Shown piece after piece: positions 34,191-43,800 of a stretch of DNA of 64,000 nt. The DNA comes from an uncultured Lachnospiraceae bacterium (GTDB lineage Bacteria; Bacillota; Clostridia; Lachnospirales; Lachnospiraceae), in the NCBI GenBank assembly GCA_947589055.1, contig CANPZL010000003.1, positions 36,760-100,759 of the forward strand, given 5' to 3'. A program made the translations under genes and the position numbers. The notes beneath the pieces are model-generated. The model saw only the letters and a list, made by a program, of their open reading frames with translations, made no database searches and was not told the DNA's origin. Within the stretch, counting starts at the first letter, position 1; each line of letters begins with the position of its first letter.

Positions 34191-34859
34191 TGCCTTTTTT
34201 TTCGATTCTTTTCCGGATTTGGTTTCTCCCGCTGCAGATTCTTCCGTCTGCGGCGGCTCCAGTTGATCGATTATTTTTTCTACCAACTGGGTTTTTAGAT
34301 AGATGTCATAGCTTAAAAGCGCCACGAAAGTGAAGTCTTGAAGATATGCCATGTTTTCATCTACAGGGGTTTCCGGGTGTTCTTCCCGCAGCTTTTTATT
34401 TACGATTTCATAAGATTCAAATATCCCCTGTTTATCAAGCTGGTACTGATGCTGTGCCAATTCAACTACTGTACTGTAAATGCTGGTTAAATTCACAGAA
34501 TCCTGCTCAGAAGCGTGAAAATATTTTTCAATCATAGGATTTAGCAGTTTATGAATATCCCCAATGGAGAGAAAATTCTTTAAATAATAGGTATAAATCA
34601 AAAGAATGATATGTTCCTTGGAATATTTCTTTTTTTCCGGAGGCGGCAGCAGATGATTCTTGGTATAGTTGTTAATCATGGTCTTGGTCAGGATTTTGTC
34701 TTCCGGAGAACGCTTGTTGTTGCTTAAATGCTTATCCATAAAGGTTGTAACCTGATCCATATATAATTCGATAGCAGGAATATCTGCGGGTTCGATATAA
34801 TCCATCTGAATGGCATCTCGAATCTCTTGTTTTATTTCTTCAAATGAAGCCCCGTTCAC
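34188..34859 (-). CDS. DUF1836 domain protein
   Basis: About 223 aa. The N half (KTMINNYTKNHLLPPPEKKKYSKEH) looks like a MerR-type winged helix-turn-helix, which is typical of DUF1836. A helical region and a charged Lys-rich tail follow. No cofactor site is seen, so it is a possible DNA-binding regulator of unknown target. On the minus strand GTG 34859 has AAGAAGG 8 bases before it and is preferred; the GTG at 34868 overlaps that site. Confidence 0.8.
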   Translation of the reverse strand: MNGASFEEIKQEIRDAIQMDYIEPADIPAIELYMDQVTTFMDKHLSNNKRSPEDKILTKTMINNYTKNHLLPPPEKKKYSKEHIILLIYTYYLKNFLSIGDIHKLLNPMIEKYFHASEQDSVNLTSIYSTVVELAQHQYQLDKQGIFESYEIVNKKLREEHPETPVDENMAYLQDFTFVALLSYDIYLKTQLVEKIIDQLEPPQTEESAAGETKSGKESKKKA

Positions 34860-34930
34860 GACATTCACCTTCTTTATAAATGCATAGTAGCTACATTATA
34901 TAGTATTGAAAACCATAAGTAAAGGAATTT

Positions 34931-35803
34931 TTATTCCCTGATATGGATTTGCCTGAAAATCTCTTGAGTAACCTCGGATTTATTCATAGTGTAGAGATGG
35001 ATTCCGCTGACTTGTTCGTCCATTAACTGTCTGATCTGGCGTATGGCATAGTCGATACCTGCCTTACGCATATCTTCCGGGTGCTCGCCATATTTTGCTA
35101 ACAGATTGCTTAATTCCGTGGGAACAGAAGAACCGGACAGCTGCACACTGGTGCCGATCTGATTTACGGAAGTAATTGGCATGATCCCGGCAGAAATCGG
35201 CACATGGATTCCGAAGGCTTCTGCCTGTTCCCGAAAGGACAGAAATTTTTGATTATCAAAAAACATCTGTGTAATGAGAAAATCAACACCGGCGTCCGTT
35301 TTTTGCTTTAGATAGGTTAAATCCTCATTCAGACTTGCTGATTCAGGATGAGTCTCCGGATAGCACGCAGCAGCAATGCATATGTTGCCGGAAGCGGCAT
35401 CACGGATAATAGGGATAATATCACTGGCATACTTAAAATGCCGTTTTTCGTAATCCTCGCTGCTCATATCCTTCGGACGGTCACCCCGTAAGGCTAAGAC
35501 ATTATGAACTCCTTTATTGTTCAGCTCCTGTACCATCTGGCGGAGATAGGGTTCGTCCATAGCAACGGAAGTCAGATGGGCCAGTGCTTCAATCTCACAA
35601 ATGTTTTGGATATAGGCGGCGATCGTGGCAGTTTTTTTACTGGTGCCGCCTCCTGCTCCATAGGTTACACTGATAAAATCCGGTTGAAAGACCTTAATCT
35701 CATCCAATGTTTTAAAAATAGTATATATGTCGTCATTACGCTTTGGGGGAAAAACTTCACAGGATATGACAGTTTTACCGGCTTGAAATGCATCTTTGAT
35801 CAT
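34931..35803 (-). CDS. metF: Methylenetetrahydrofolate reductase
   Basis: MetF reduces 5,10-methylene-THF to 5-methyl-THF for methionine synthesis. The 290-aa protein is the short bacterial type with CEVFPPKRND, DFISVTYGAGGGT, the THF/FAD segment LALRGDRPKD, GVDFLITQMFFDN and VPISAGIMPI. The ribosome binding site is poor: AAGGAG lies about 30 bases upstream of the ATG and an in-frame stop just before the ATG excludes a longer start. No SAM riboswitch was seen. Methionine synthase is not in the window. Confidence 0.95.
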   Translation of the reverse strand: MIKDAFQAGKTVISCEVFPPKRNDDIYTIFKTLDEIKVFQPDFISVTYGAGGGTSKKTATIAAYIQNICEIEALAHLTSVAMDEPYLRQMVQELNNKGVHNVLALRGDRPKDMSSEDYEKRHFKYASDIIPIIRDAASGNICIAAACYPETHPESASLNEDLTYLKQKTDAGVDFLITQMFFDNQKFLSFREQAEAFGIHVPISAGIMPITSVNQIGTSVQLSGSSVPTELSNLLAKYGEHPEDMRKAGIDYAIRQIRQLMDEQVSGIHLYTMNKSEVTQEIFRQIHIRE

Positions 35804-35844
35804 CGCTTGTTTTCATAATCCGTAGATTACTCATACTCCTTTTC

Positions 35845-35879
35845 TTATCATATTTTTAAAATTATCATACTTTTTAAAA
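35845..35879 (-). repeat. Tandem 17-18 base repeat in the metF promoter region
   Basis: TTATCATATTTTTAAAA (35845-35861) is followed directly by TTATCATACTTTTTAAAA (35862-35879). On the minus strand each copy has a TATGAT box, so the repeat may carry the -10 element or be a regulator site. Confidence 0.7.
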
Positions 35880-35902
35880 CGGAAATACTGTAAGGGAATA
35901 TA

Positions 35903-35931
35903 AGAAAAGACACAGTTCATGCTGTGTCTTT
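35903..35931 (-). terminator. Terminator of the YjfB-like gene
   Basis: AAAGACACAG (35906-35915) pairs with CTGTGTCTTT (35922-35931) around a 6-base loop. The minus strand continues with TTCTTATATT. The last stem base lies in the stop codon. Confidence 0.75.
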
Positions 35932-36107
35932 CATAATCGTATATCAATATTCTGTCCGAGATTGGGGGTAACAGAAGCTTCCATTAACTTCGTTAAGGAA
36001 TCACTGGTGACTTCAGCCATATCAATAGCCTCTGCCATCATGGCGATACCCCATTGCGTAGCAATCCGATCTGTGGACATGGCGATTGATAATGCCGGAA
36101 TATCCAT
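35931..36107 (-). CDS. YjfB-family small protein (putative motility protein)
   Basis: The 58-aa protein begins MDIPALSIAMSTDRIATQWG and ends LGQNIDIRL. This matches the YjfB family (annotated as putative motility protein), usually 55-65 aa. AGGAGG lies 6-8 bases before the ATG on the minus strand; a longer in-frame start upstream is not needed. The role in motility is by name only. cheW at 49.8 kb supports a motile or chemotactic host. Confidence 0.82.
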   Translation of the reverse strand: MDIPALSIAMSTDRIATQWGIAMMAEAIDMAEVTSDSLTKLMEASVTPNLGQNIDIRL

Positions 36108-36149
36108 ACAGCCACCTCCTAAAATACACCTTTGCAATTTATGATAATC

Positions 36150-36178
36150 ATTATAGCAGGCCATATGGAAATATGCAA
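36150..36178 (-). promoter_or_regulatory. Promoter of the YjfB-like gene
   Basis: On the minus strand TTGCAT (36178-36173), 17 bases, TATAAT (36155-36150). It is a vegetative type promoter rather than a flagellar sigma-28 one. Confidence 0.65.
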
Positions 36179-36261
36179 TGAGAAAATCGACAGGAAAAAG
36201 GCAGGAAAAGAAATTTAAGGTCAGGATTTGGATAAATTCGTATAAAAAGGAAGAAAGTAGG

Positions 36262-36290
36262 TTGACTTATTGGATAAGCCCTGCTATAAT
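36262..36290 (+). promoter_or_regulatory. Promoter of the NlpC/P60 gene
   Basis: TTGACT, 17 bases, TATAAT: a near-consensus sigma-A promoter 64 bases before the start codon. Confidence 0.85.
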
Positions 36291-36353
36291 CTATTCAAAT
36301 ATTTGTAACAACTTTGTAATATTTGCTTTTGTTCGTTTAGGAGGAATTATAAA

Positions 36354-37577
36354 ATGATACGCAAAGCACTGAGGAATACGGTGATCGTAGCGGCTAGTCT
36401 GGTTATGCTGTTCGGGTTGAACACAGTTACAAGGGCGGAAGAAACGTATAAGGATACTGCGGTTGCAGGAATTGATGCAATGATCGGTCAATATGTGGCC
36501 GAGATGCCGCAAGCGGATATGGCTGCCGAGACAACAGAAGGGGTTCCGGTAACGACGGAGGCGCCTACAGAAGCAGTTGTTTCAGATCCATCCTCTACCG
36601 AGGCTGCAACAGAGGCACCGATTCAGGAGTCAACAGCTAGGTATCCGGAATTTGAAAATAAATTGATGGCAAATGTTACAGATTATATGAATATCCGTGC
36701 CGAGGCGGACGAGAATTCAGAGGCAGTTGGAAAGCTTCCGCAGGGTGCGGTTGCAGAGGTTTTAGAGCAAGGAGAGAGCTGGACAAAGATCCAGTCAGGT
36801 TCCGTGACCGGTTATGTAAAGAACGAATTCGTAGTGTTTGGTGATGATGCAGGGGATTATGCAGAAGCAAACTGCGATAAGATTGCAACGGTAACTACGA
36901 CGACCTTAAAGGTACGGGAGGAGCCCAATGCGGAAAGCACCTGTCTGACTATGATACCGGAAGGTGAAAGCTATGAGGTTCTGGAATGTGCAGAGGGTTG
37001 GACGAAGATACTGATTTCAGAGGAATTTACTGGATATGTATCCAATGAATTTATTGATATAACATTTGATCTTGGAACAGCAATTTCCAAAGAAGAGGAA
37101 GAAGCAGAGCTGGCAAGACAGCAAGCGGCAGCTCAGCAGGCAGCGGTTCAATCGGCTCCTGTACAGCAGGCAGCACCGGTACCGCAGGCTCCGGTTGATA
37201 CCGGCGTTGTAAGTGGCAGCAGGCAGGATTTGGTTAATTATGCATTACAGTTTGTAGGAAATCCTTATGTCTATGGCGGTTCCAGCTTAACAAACGGTAC
37301 GGACTGTTCCGGTTTTACGATGCGTATTTACGAGCATTTTGGATATTCTCTGAATCGAAGCTCCAGAGATCAGATCTATAATGGAACGAATATAGGGATC
37401 TATGAAGTGCAGCCGGGGGATCTGCTGTTTTATAATAATGGCGGATCAACGATCGGACACGTTGCAATCTACATAGGGAATGGGCAGATCGTACATGCCA
37501 GTACGGAACGAACCGGTATTATCGTATCCAATGCTTATTATCAGACTCCTTGTGGAGCAACCAGAATTCTGCCATAG
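36354..37577 (+). CDS. Secreted peptidoglycan hydrolase: two SH3 domains and NlpC/P60
   Basis: The 407-aa protein has a signal peptide (about 1-29, cleaved near TRAEE), a Thr/Glu/Ala-rich stretch, two bacterial SH3 domains (about 103-160, MANVTDYMNIRAEADENSE, and about 175-235, IATVTTTTLKVREEPN), an Ala/Gln linker and a C-terminal NlpC/P60 domain (about 285-407). The catalytic Cys is in GTDCSGFT, with His in IGHVAIYIG and a third polar residue in VHAST. Such enzymes cut the D-Glu-diaminopimelate bond of stem peptides. No LPXTG or membrane anchor is present, so the SH3 domains probably hold it to the wall. Confidence 0.93.
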   Translation: MIRKALRNTVIVAASLVMLFGLNTVTRAEETYKDTAVAGIDAMIGQYVAEMPQADMAAETTEGVPVTTEAPTEAVVSDPSSTEAATEAPIQESTARYPEFENKLMANVTDYMNIRAEADENSEAVGKLPQGAVAEVLEQGESWTKIQSGSVTGYVKNEFVVFGDDAGDYAEANCDKIATVTTTTLKVREEPNAESTCLTMIPEGESYEVLECAEGWTKILISEEFTGYVSNEFIDITFDLGTAISKEEEEAELARQQAAAQQAAVQSAPVQQAAPVPQAPVDTGVVSGSRQDLVNYALQFVGNPYVYGGSSLTNGTDCSGFTMRIYEHFGYSLNRSSRDQIYNGTNIGIYEVQPGDLLFYNNGGSTIGHVAIYIGNGQIVHASTERTGIIVSNAYYQTPCGATRILP

Positions 37578-37899
37578 AGGAGATAAAAGAATACAGATAT
37601 TGTAAAGCAGTAAATGCCGCTTATTCGGTTAAAACATCGATAAGCGGCATATTTTATTTTAAATGCTGCGGTTTCTGGTATGTAGAAAAGCAGGTATGCG
37701 AACAACGGTTACTTGATTGAAAATACGTGATAAATCCTGAAGAACACAAAAAATTCACAATTTCAATAGGGATTTCCAATGTTATGCACTTGAAATTATT
37801 AAGATTATATATTTTAATTATGAGTATAAGCATAAAATGATAGAAGTATGGATTCTGGTTAAAGGAAGATAATTATCGTTAGGAAAGAGGGAAATAGAA
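37578..37899 (+). other. Intergenic region: terminator and AT-rich leader before the adhesin gene
   Basis: An intrinsic terminator occupies 37613-37660 (ATGCCGCTTAT with ATAAGCGGCAT, then TATTTTATTTT). From 37661 to 37899 the sequence is AT-rich with no gene. A loose promoter (TTGAAA near 37790, TTTAAT 17 bases later) is possible, and AGGAAAGAGGG precedes the adhesin ATG. No other structure was recognised. Confidence 0.7.
37613..37660 (+). terminator. Intrinsic terminator after the NlpC/P60 gene
   Basis: Perfect 11-bp stem with a 15-base loop, followed by a T-rich tail. Confidence 0.85.
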
Positions 37900-40800
37900 A
37901 TGAAACATATAAAAGCAGCAGGTAAAATTTTTCTTTCTATTTTAATGTGCGTTTGTGTGATTTGCGTGTATCTGGGAACAGATATTTATTCAGCAAGTGC
38001 GTTAGAGGGGGAGGTAGGTGATAGAAGTCTTCATTTTATCATACGCCATTGGCATGATAACGATCTGAATCTAAATACAGGGGATCATAATCTGGTACAA
38101 GGATTTATTGTACCTGCTTCCCGTGGAGGTGGTTATGAGCTGCAAAAGGCTGATGGAAGCTTGATGACACAAGATGAGCAGGACGAGGCGCATATCGTCT
38201 TTGATTCAGGCACCGGTACGGTTACCGTTGGATTGGATATTGCAGAAACGGAAGATGGAGAGGCTTTGGAGCAGTTTGTAGGCTTTACGACTACTGCGGG
38301 ACATGAGGTGGTCAAATGCCGATATGATAATGACAATACGGGTGACAATACCTCAAGTGTGCAGATTCAGTATGATGCGAATGTACATCTTGCGAAGGTG
38401 CAGGCTTTTTATAGAGCTACCACGATTGCAACAGGTAAGATATTTGTAGGCAACAGTAACTTGGAAAAGGATACAGAGATAGAAGGAGGCATTAAATATT
38501 ATAATACTTCTGCGGGTTTACATACGGATAAAACAGCGGAAGCAGTAGCAGGAAGTGATGGCAGAACTTTTGACCTTACGTTGGAATCTTGGTTTGCCGG
38601 CGATAATATAGTAGATACTGGTCTGATATTGGATGCTTCCGGCAGTATGGCATTTACCTCGGAGGAGACGAAAGAGGTGGTCTTAACTCCGGATCAGTTA
38701 AAAGCACTTGAAGATGCCGGTGTAAGGGAAAATACAGCTTTGACTGCGGATCAGATTGACGGGATACTAAATCCTCATTATACAGATGATGAATTGCTTT
38801 CCTATACCGGTTATCGATACTTTGTATATGATTACCGTACAGGTACAGAGGAAAATGTGCCATTGGCGTATTGGAGCGGCAACTATCGGACCCAAAAGGC
38901 GGGGAATCTGCCATCTTTGGATACCCTATTGGGATATTATCCTTTTGACGGGAATCTGGAAAATGCATACACTGGTGGTTCGGCAGTTATGATTCAGCAG
39001 GCAAAGGACAACAAAAATGTTTTCTCCGCTGAAAATACGGCGGGCGGAAATGCGCAATTTACCAGTACACACAAGGGCGGAAGTAGGGCTCTGGATATTA
39101 AGAAGACGGCGGAAAACGGTGCGGTTTTGTTGGATGCAGTTCCTGCGCCAGATAAAAACGGGAACTATTCCTTTACAATATCCTTTGCGATTAAAAACCT
39201 TGCCAATGCCGCTAATCCAAGTACAATAGAACCTGTTATGGAACTTGGCACTACGGAAAAGAATTTTACTTCCGACACATATTATCAGGTTTTCAGGGAT
39301 TCAGGCGGTTCAAGGAACCGATTAAGAATTCGTGAAAACGGAGACTCTGCGACGAAAACGCAAATTTCTGATTTGAATAGTGTTTTTAGCAATACGGGTG
39401 GAGATTGGCAGATTATAACATACGTTGTAGATGGAACGAAGATTACAACATATCTGAATGGTGATGACTCAAAATCCACGGCAACGAATAAAGCGTTCCA
39501 ACAACAGCTTTCTACGGAAAATCTGGGGATTATTATCGCCGGGTTATTAGAGGGGGAAGATATAGAATATGATATTTTACTTGACGAATTATATGTTTAC
39601 AACAGTGCATTGACTTCCAGTGAAGTTAAAGAACTGTATGGGATTATTAGCAAAGGACAGCCGGAATCACAATATGTTGCCCTGAATGATGCAGGTGAAG
39701 ATATCGGAATTATTAACAGCAAGGCGGCATTTAGCGACCCTGATAAGGCAAAAGGATGGTATTATGTAAATTCTCAGAGCAAATGGAGTAATTATGTGGG
39801 AGTCGGAACGGAGAAGAATTTCCGAGGCGTACTGGATGACGGGGATAAAGAAGTCACGTTTACTGATAAAGATAGCAATACGGTGAACTTTACTTTGAAA
39901 GAGGACTATGGCCCGGCGATATTTTATTATAAACTAGATGGAACAGGAAACGCTGTATTATATTGCGCATTTAATTACGGTGACAATACAAGTACTGACC
40001 GGTATGAAACCTCGCCGGTATATCAAAAAGCGGATCAGGGACGAGTAAAGGTTGACAGCCTACAGGCGGCGCTTGGGGTATTCGTTTCCGAATTGAATGA
40101 AGCGGCATCGGATAACCGGGTTTCTGCCGTACGCTTTAGCCTGCCGGAAGGTGAGAAACATTTAGATGAGCTTGTCTTGCTGGATTGGACGAAAGACCCT
40201 CAGGAAAGTGCGAATATTCTGGGCTTAAATCGTGGTTCTTCTTCTACAGATTATGTATGGTCCAATCCAAGCGAGGAAAATGAAACGAATAACTTTTCTG
40301 CAATCAAACAGTATAATTATGGTTTGACAGGTGGAACACACACATATATTGGCTTACAGGCATACTTGCAGAAGCTGGATACTCGAATCGAACGAAGCAA
40401 TCCGGATCATCAAAAACAGAAAAAATATGTGGTTATTTTTACCGATGGCCGAGATGATGATTATTTCGATGATGAAACAAATGATAAAAGATTTGAAGCG
40501 ATTAGGCTCGCAAACCAGTTAAAAGCGAAGGGCTATAGCGTGTATTGTGTCATGCTGACCGGCGGTTCTTTAAATGCAACAGCAGCTGATGAGGCGGAGG
40601 ATTTTCTTAAGCTTCTTGCAGGAGAAAAGCAGGCGGTGATCCCTTCGGGAAACACTGGAACCGTTACAAAGGATGAAGAGACAGGATATGTATTCCGGGC
40701 AAGTACAGCCGAGGAATTGGTAGAGCAGTTTAGTGCCATTGTTAATTCAATTAAGTTTTCTTTAAATGATTATATTGTACAGGATTATATCGATCCTAGA

Positions 40801-43800
40801 TTTGATCTGGTTGATGCGTATGGTAATCCGATTCGGTTAAATGCTGGCGGTACGATTTCAGCACCGGAAAAAAATGGAACTGGAGCTGTGGATGAAAAGG
40901 ATTATGTGGCGTATACGCTTTCCAAATCAGACAGCTATCCGGTTTTAGTATCTTTACGGAGTGATTTTGGAGCGGATGCTCAGAATGCAAATCTTTATTA
41001 TGACGAGGACTATGATATGTATTATCTCCGCTGGGAAGACGCAGAGATACCGGGCTGTAGTATTGGCGCAAAGGAATTATCTGTGTGGACGACCCGGATT
41101 ACTGTCCGTGCAAAAGACGATTTTTTGGGAGGAAATGCGTTGCTCTCCAACGGAAACCAAGCGGATATGAACATGGTCTATGCAATGGAAGAGGAATTAA
41201 GCTCCGATGAACGTTCCTCAGGTACGGATGATATGTATATGGATGGGCAAACCGGAGGCGACGGGGTAACGGATAAGGATGCATATCCGTCTAAAGGATT
41301 TCCACGTACTGCTGTAAATGTAGGTACAGATCTTTCTGTAGCCGGGGGAACCCAGACGATATACCTAGGGGAAAGCATCAGCCCAAAGGACATCTTGGAA
41401 ATTCTGGGAAAGAGTGTAGATCCGGCTGCTTGTTGGGATTATGTGGACCGCTATTTGAAATATGACGATGGCGGGTGGACAAAGGAATATACATCAAAGG
41501 AGGCACTCATACAAGCGTTACTAGAAGAAAAGGAAGTGGAATTGGAGTATGCTTATCTGCCGGCTGTGGATGACGGGAATCAGACCGGTACGAAAAAGCA
41601 TGAGGGAGATGTATTGGGAACTCTTACGTTTTCGTTGGAGCAGATAATACCGCCCAGTGGTGGTACGAAAATCCCTCCGGAGGGCAATGTAAGACAGAAT
41701 CTAAGTTCATGTCAATATGCGCTTACGGTTAGTTATACCCCGTTATCCACGACGGACCGGGAAGACGATAATGACGACTTAGTGGTGGAAGATGAATATC
41801 ATACACCGAAAGAAGCTGTTGGAACGCAACTAGGGAATATTCAAAAGATAGGTACACATACTACGGATATAGTAGAAGGAGATATTCATCTTGATATACA
41901 TATCTCAAGAGAGGATCTGGAATTCTTAAAGGAGAATTCTGATGTACGCAAGATTGTTTATACAGTGGAAGTGCTGCGGCAGTTTGGTGGGATGACCTCT
42001 CCTGAAAAGATTGGAGAACTGTCAGCAACCATTGATTTGGATGCCGATTGGAGCCATACAGATTGGACAGGAGGATATACAGATATTCCGGCTGAATTTA
42101 TCATGACTTCGGAATTTGAAGATCAGGGCTGGGGAGGTTATCTGCCAATTGGTACTTATACGCTGGGAGCGGTTGAAATAACGAAACCGGATTGGCTTAG
42201 ATTTAAGGACATTGAACAGGTAACGATAACAAATGACCATAACGCATTATTCAGCCGGGTACTGGCTCCAAGTCAAAATGCGTTGGATTTTGTGGCACCT
42301 ACGTATAATACAAACGGTTTTTATCTGGGGACACAGGCAGGAACAAGTAATTATCTGAATCAGCGATTGGGATTGCTGCGTGTGGAGCTGGATCATGATA
42401 GTATCGAACCGGCATCCTTTACGCCTATAGTAGAAAAGAAAATCAATGGTGATCCGCCGGATGATAAACCTTTCCAATTCCAGATTTCCCCCGATTCCGG
42501 AAATCCTGCCGGAGCAGTTATTCAGGATGCGGAAAGTGACGGTTCAAAGGTCTTTACCATTACCGGTGCAGGTTTTGCCTCAGATCTGGAAGATTTGATA
42601 ACATTTACGGAAGAAGGCACATTTACTTTTACGATTACGGAATTGGGAAATGGACTTCCGACTGGCTACACCAGAGATGAAAAAACATGGACGTTGACTG
42701 TTACAGTGAGTGAGAAACGCTTTTATCTGGCTATAGATTCTGTCACATATACACAGATGACTACTGGTGCGACTGATGATCATGCGACTTTTACAAATGA
42801 ATATAACGCAACTCCGGTGGCGGTTTCTGCGACTGTTTCTAAGAGCATTCCAGCCACAGCTCCAATAGAATCCTTTACATTCAGTATGCAGGCAGAAAAA
42901 GACAATCCGGAAGGTGCAAGTCTTGCGCCGGGAGAAACAATGACTGTAGACGTGAATACATATGATGCCGCTTATCAGGGAACGGCTGGCTTTGATGCAG
43001 TCACCTTTACGAAGGCGGGAATATATAAATTTACAATCACGGAGGTCAACTCCGGTAAACCGGGATGGACATATGATAACAGTACAATATGGACATTGCA
43101 GGTGACAGTAAGAGATGTTGACGCCATACTTTATGCAGATGTTTTGTATACCGATCAGGGAGGGGCAACTGCGGAAACGGCAAAATTTATCAATGAATAT
43201 GATCCTACCCTGGTAAGATATGCTCCGGTGGTCAGAAAACAGATTCAGGGAAGTCCGGTACCGACAGCAGAACCATTTACATTTACGATCCAACCGGAAA
43301 CCCCTGGTGCAGCTGGTGTAGAAATGCCATCAAATACAGAGGTGACAAGACTGGGAGCTGGTACGGCCGCTTTTCAAGAAATCACGTTTACACAAGCTGG
43401 TACGTATCGGTTCGTGATTCGTGAGGAAAAAGGAACTACACGGGGATATACTTATGATGAAACACCTTGGATTCTGGAAGTGACAGTAACCGATGATGGT
43501 GGTGCACTGGGATTGACGACTCAATATTTTATCGAAGGAACAGCAGATGTAATGGATGCGGCAGTATTTAAAAATACATACCGTGTTGAATCGGCATCTT
43601 ATGTGCCGAAGGTACAAAAGACGATTCTTGGTGATGCGCCGGGGCAGGCAGAGTTTACCTTTATGCTGGCGGAACGGGAAGGAAATCCGACTGATGGAGT
43701 GATTCTGCCGACGGATCTGACCACAACCATAACTGGAACTGGCTCAGGAACTTTCGAAGCATTACAGTTTGTAAAAGCAGGAACTTATTCCTTTGCGATT

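Noticed and set aside
35775..35834. Possible 19-codon leader peptide before metF
   Set aside because: AAGGAG is only one base from its ATG, which is too close, and the peptide has no Met or other codon run that would suggest attenuation.
42580..43293. Minus-strand open frame of 237 codons inside the adhesin
   Set aside because: It lies opposite the isopeptide repeats, is rich in Cys, Ile and Arg as expected for antisense of Thr/Glu-rich coding DNA, and has no ribosome binding site.
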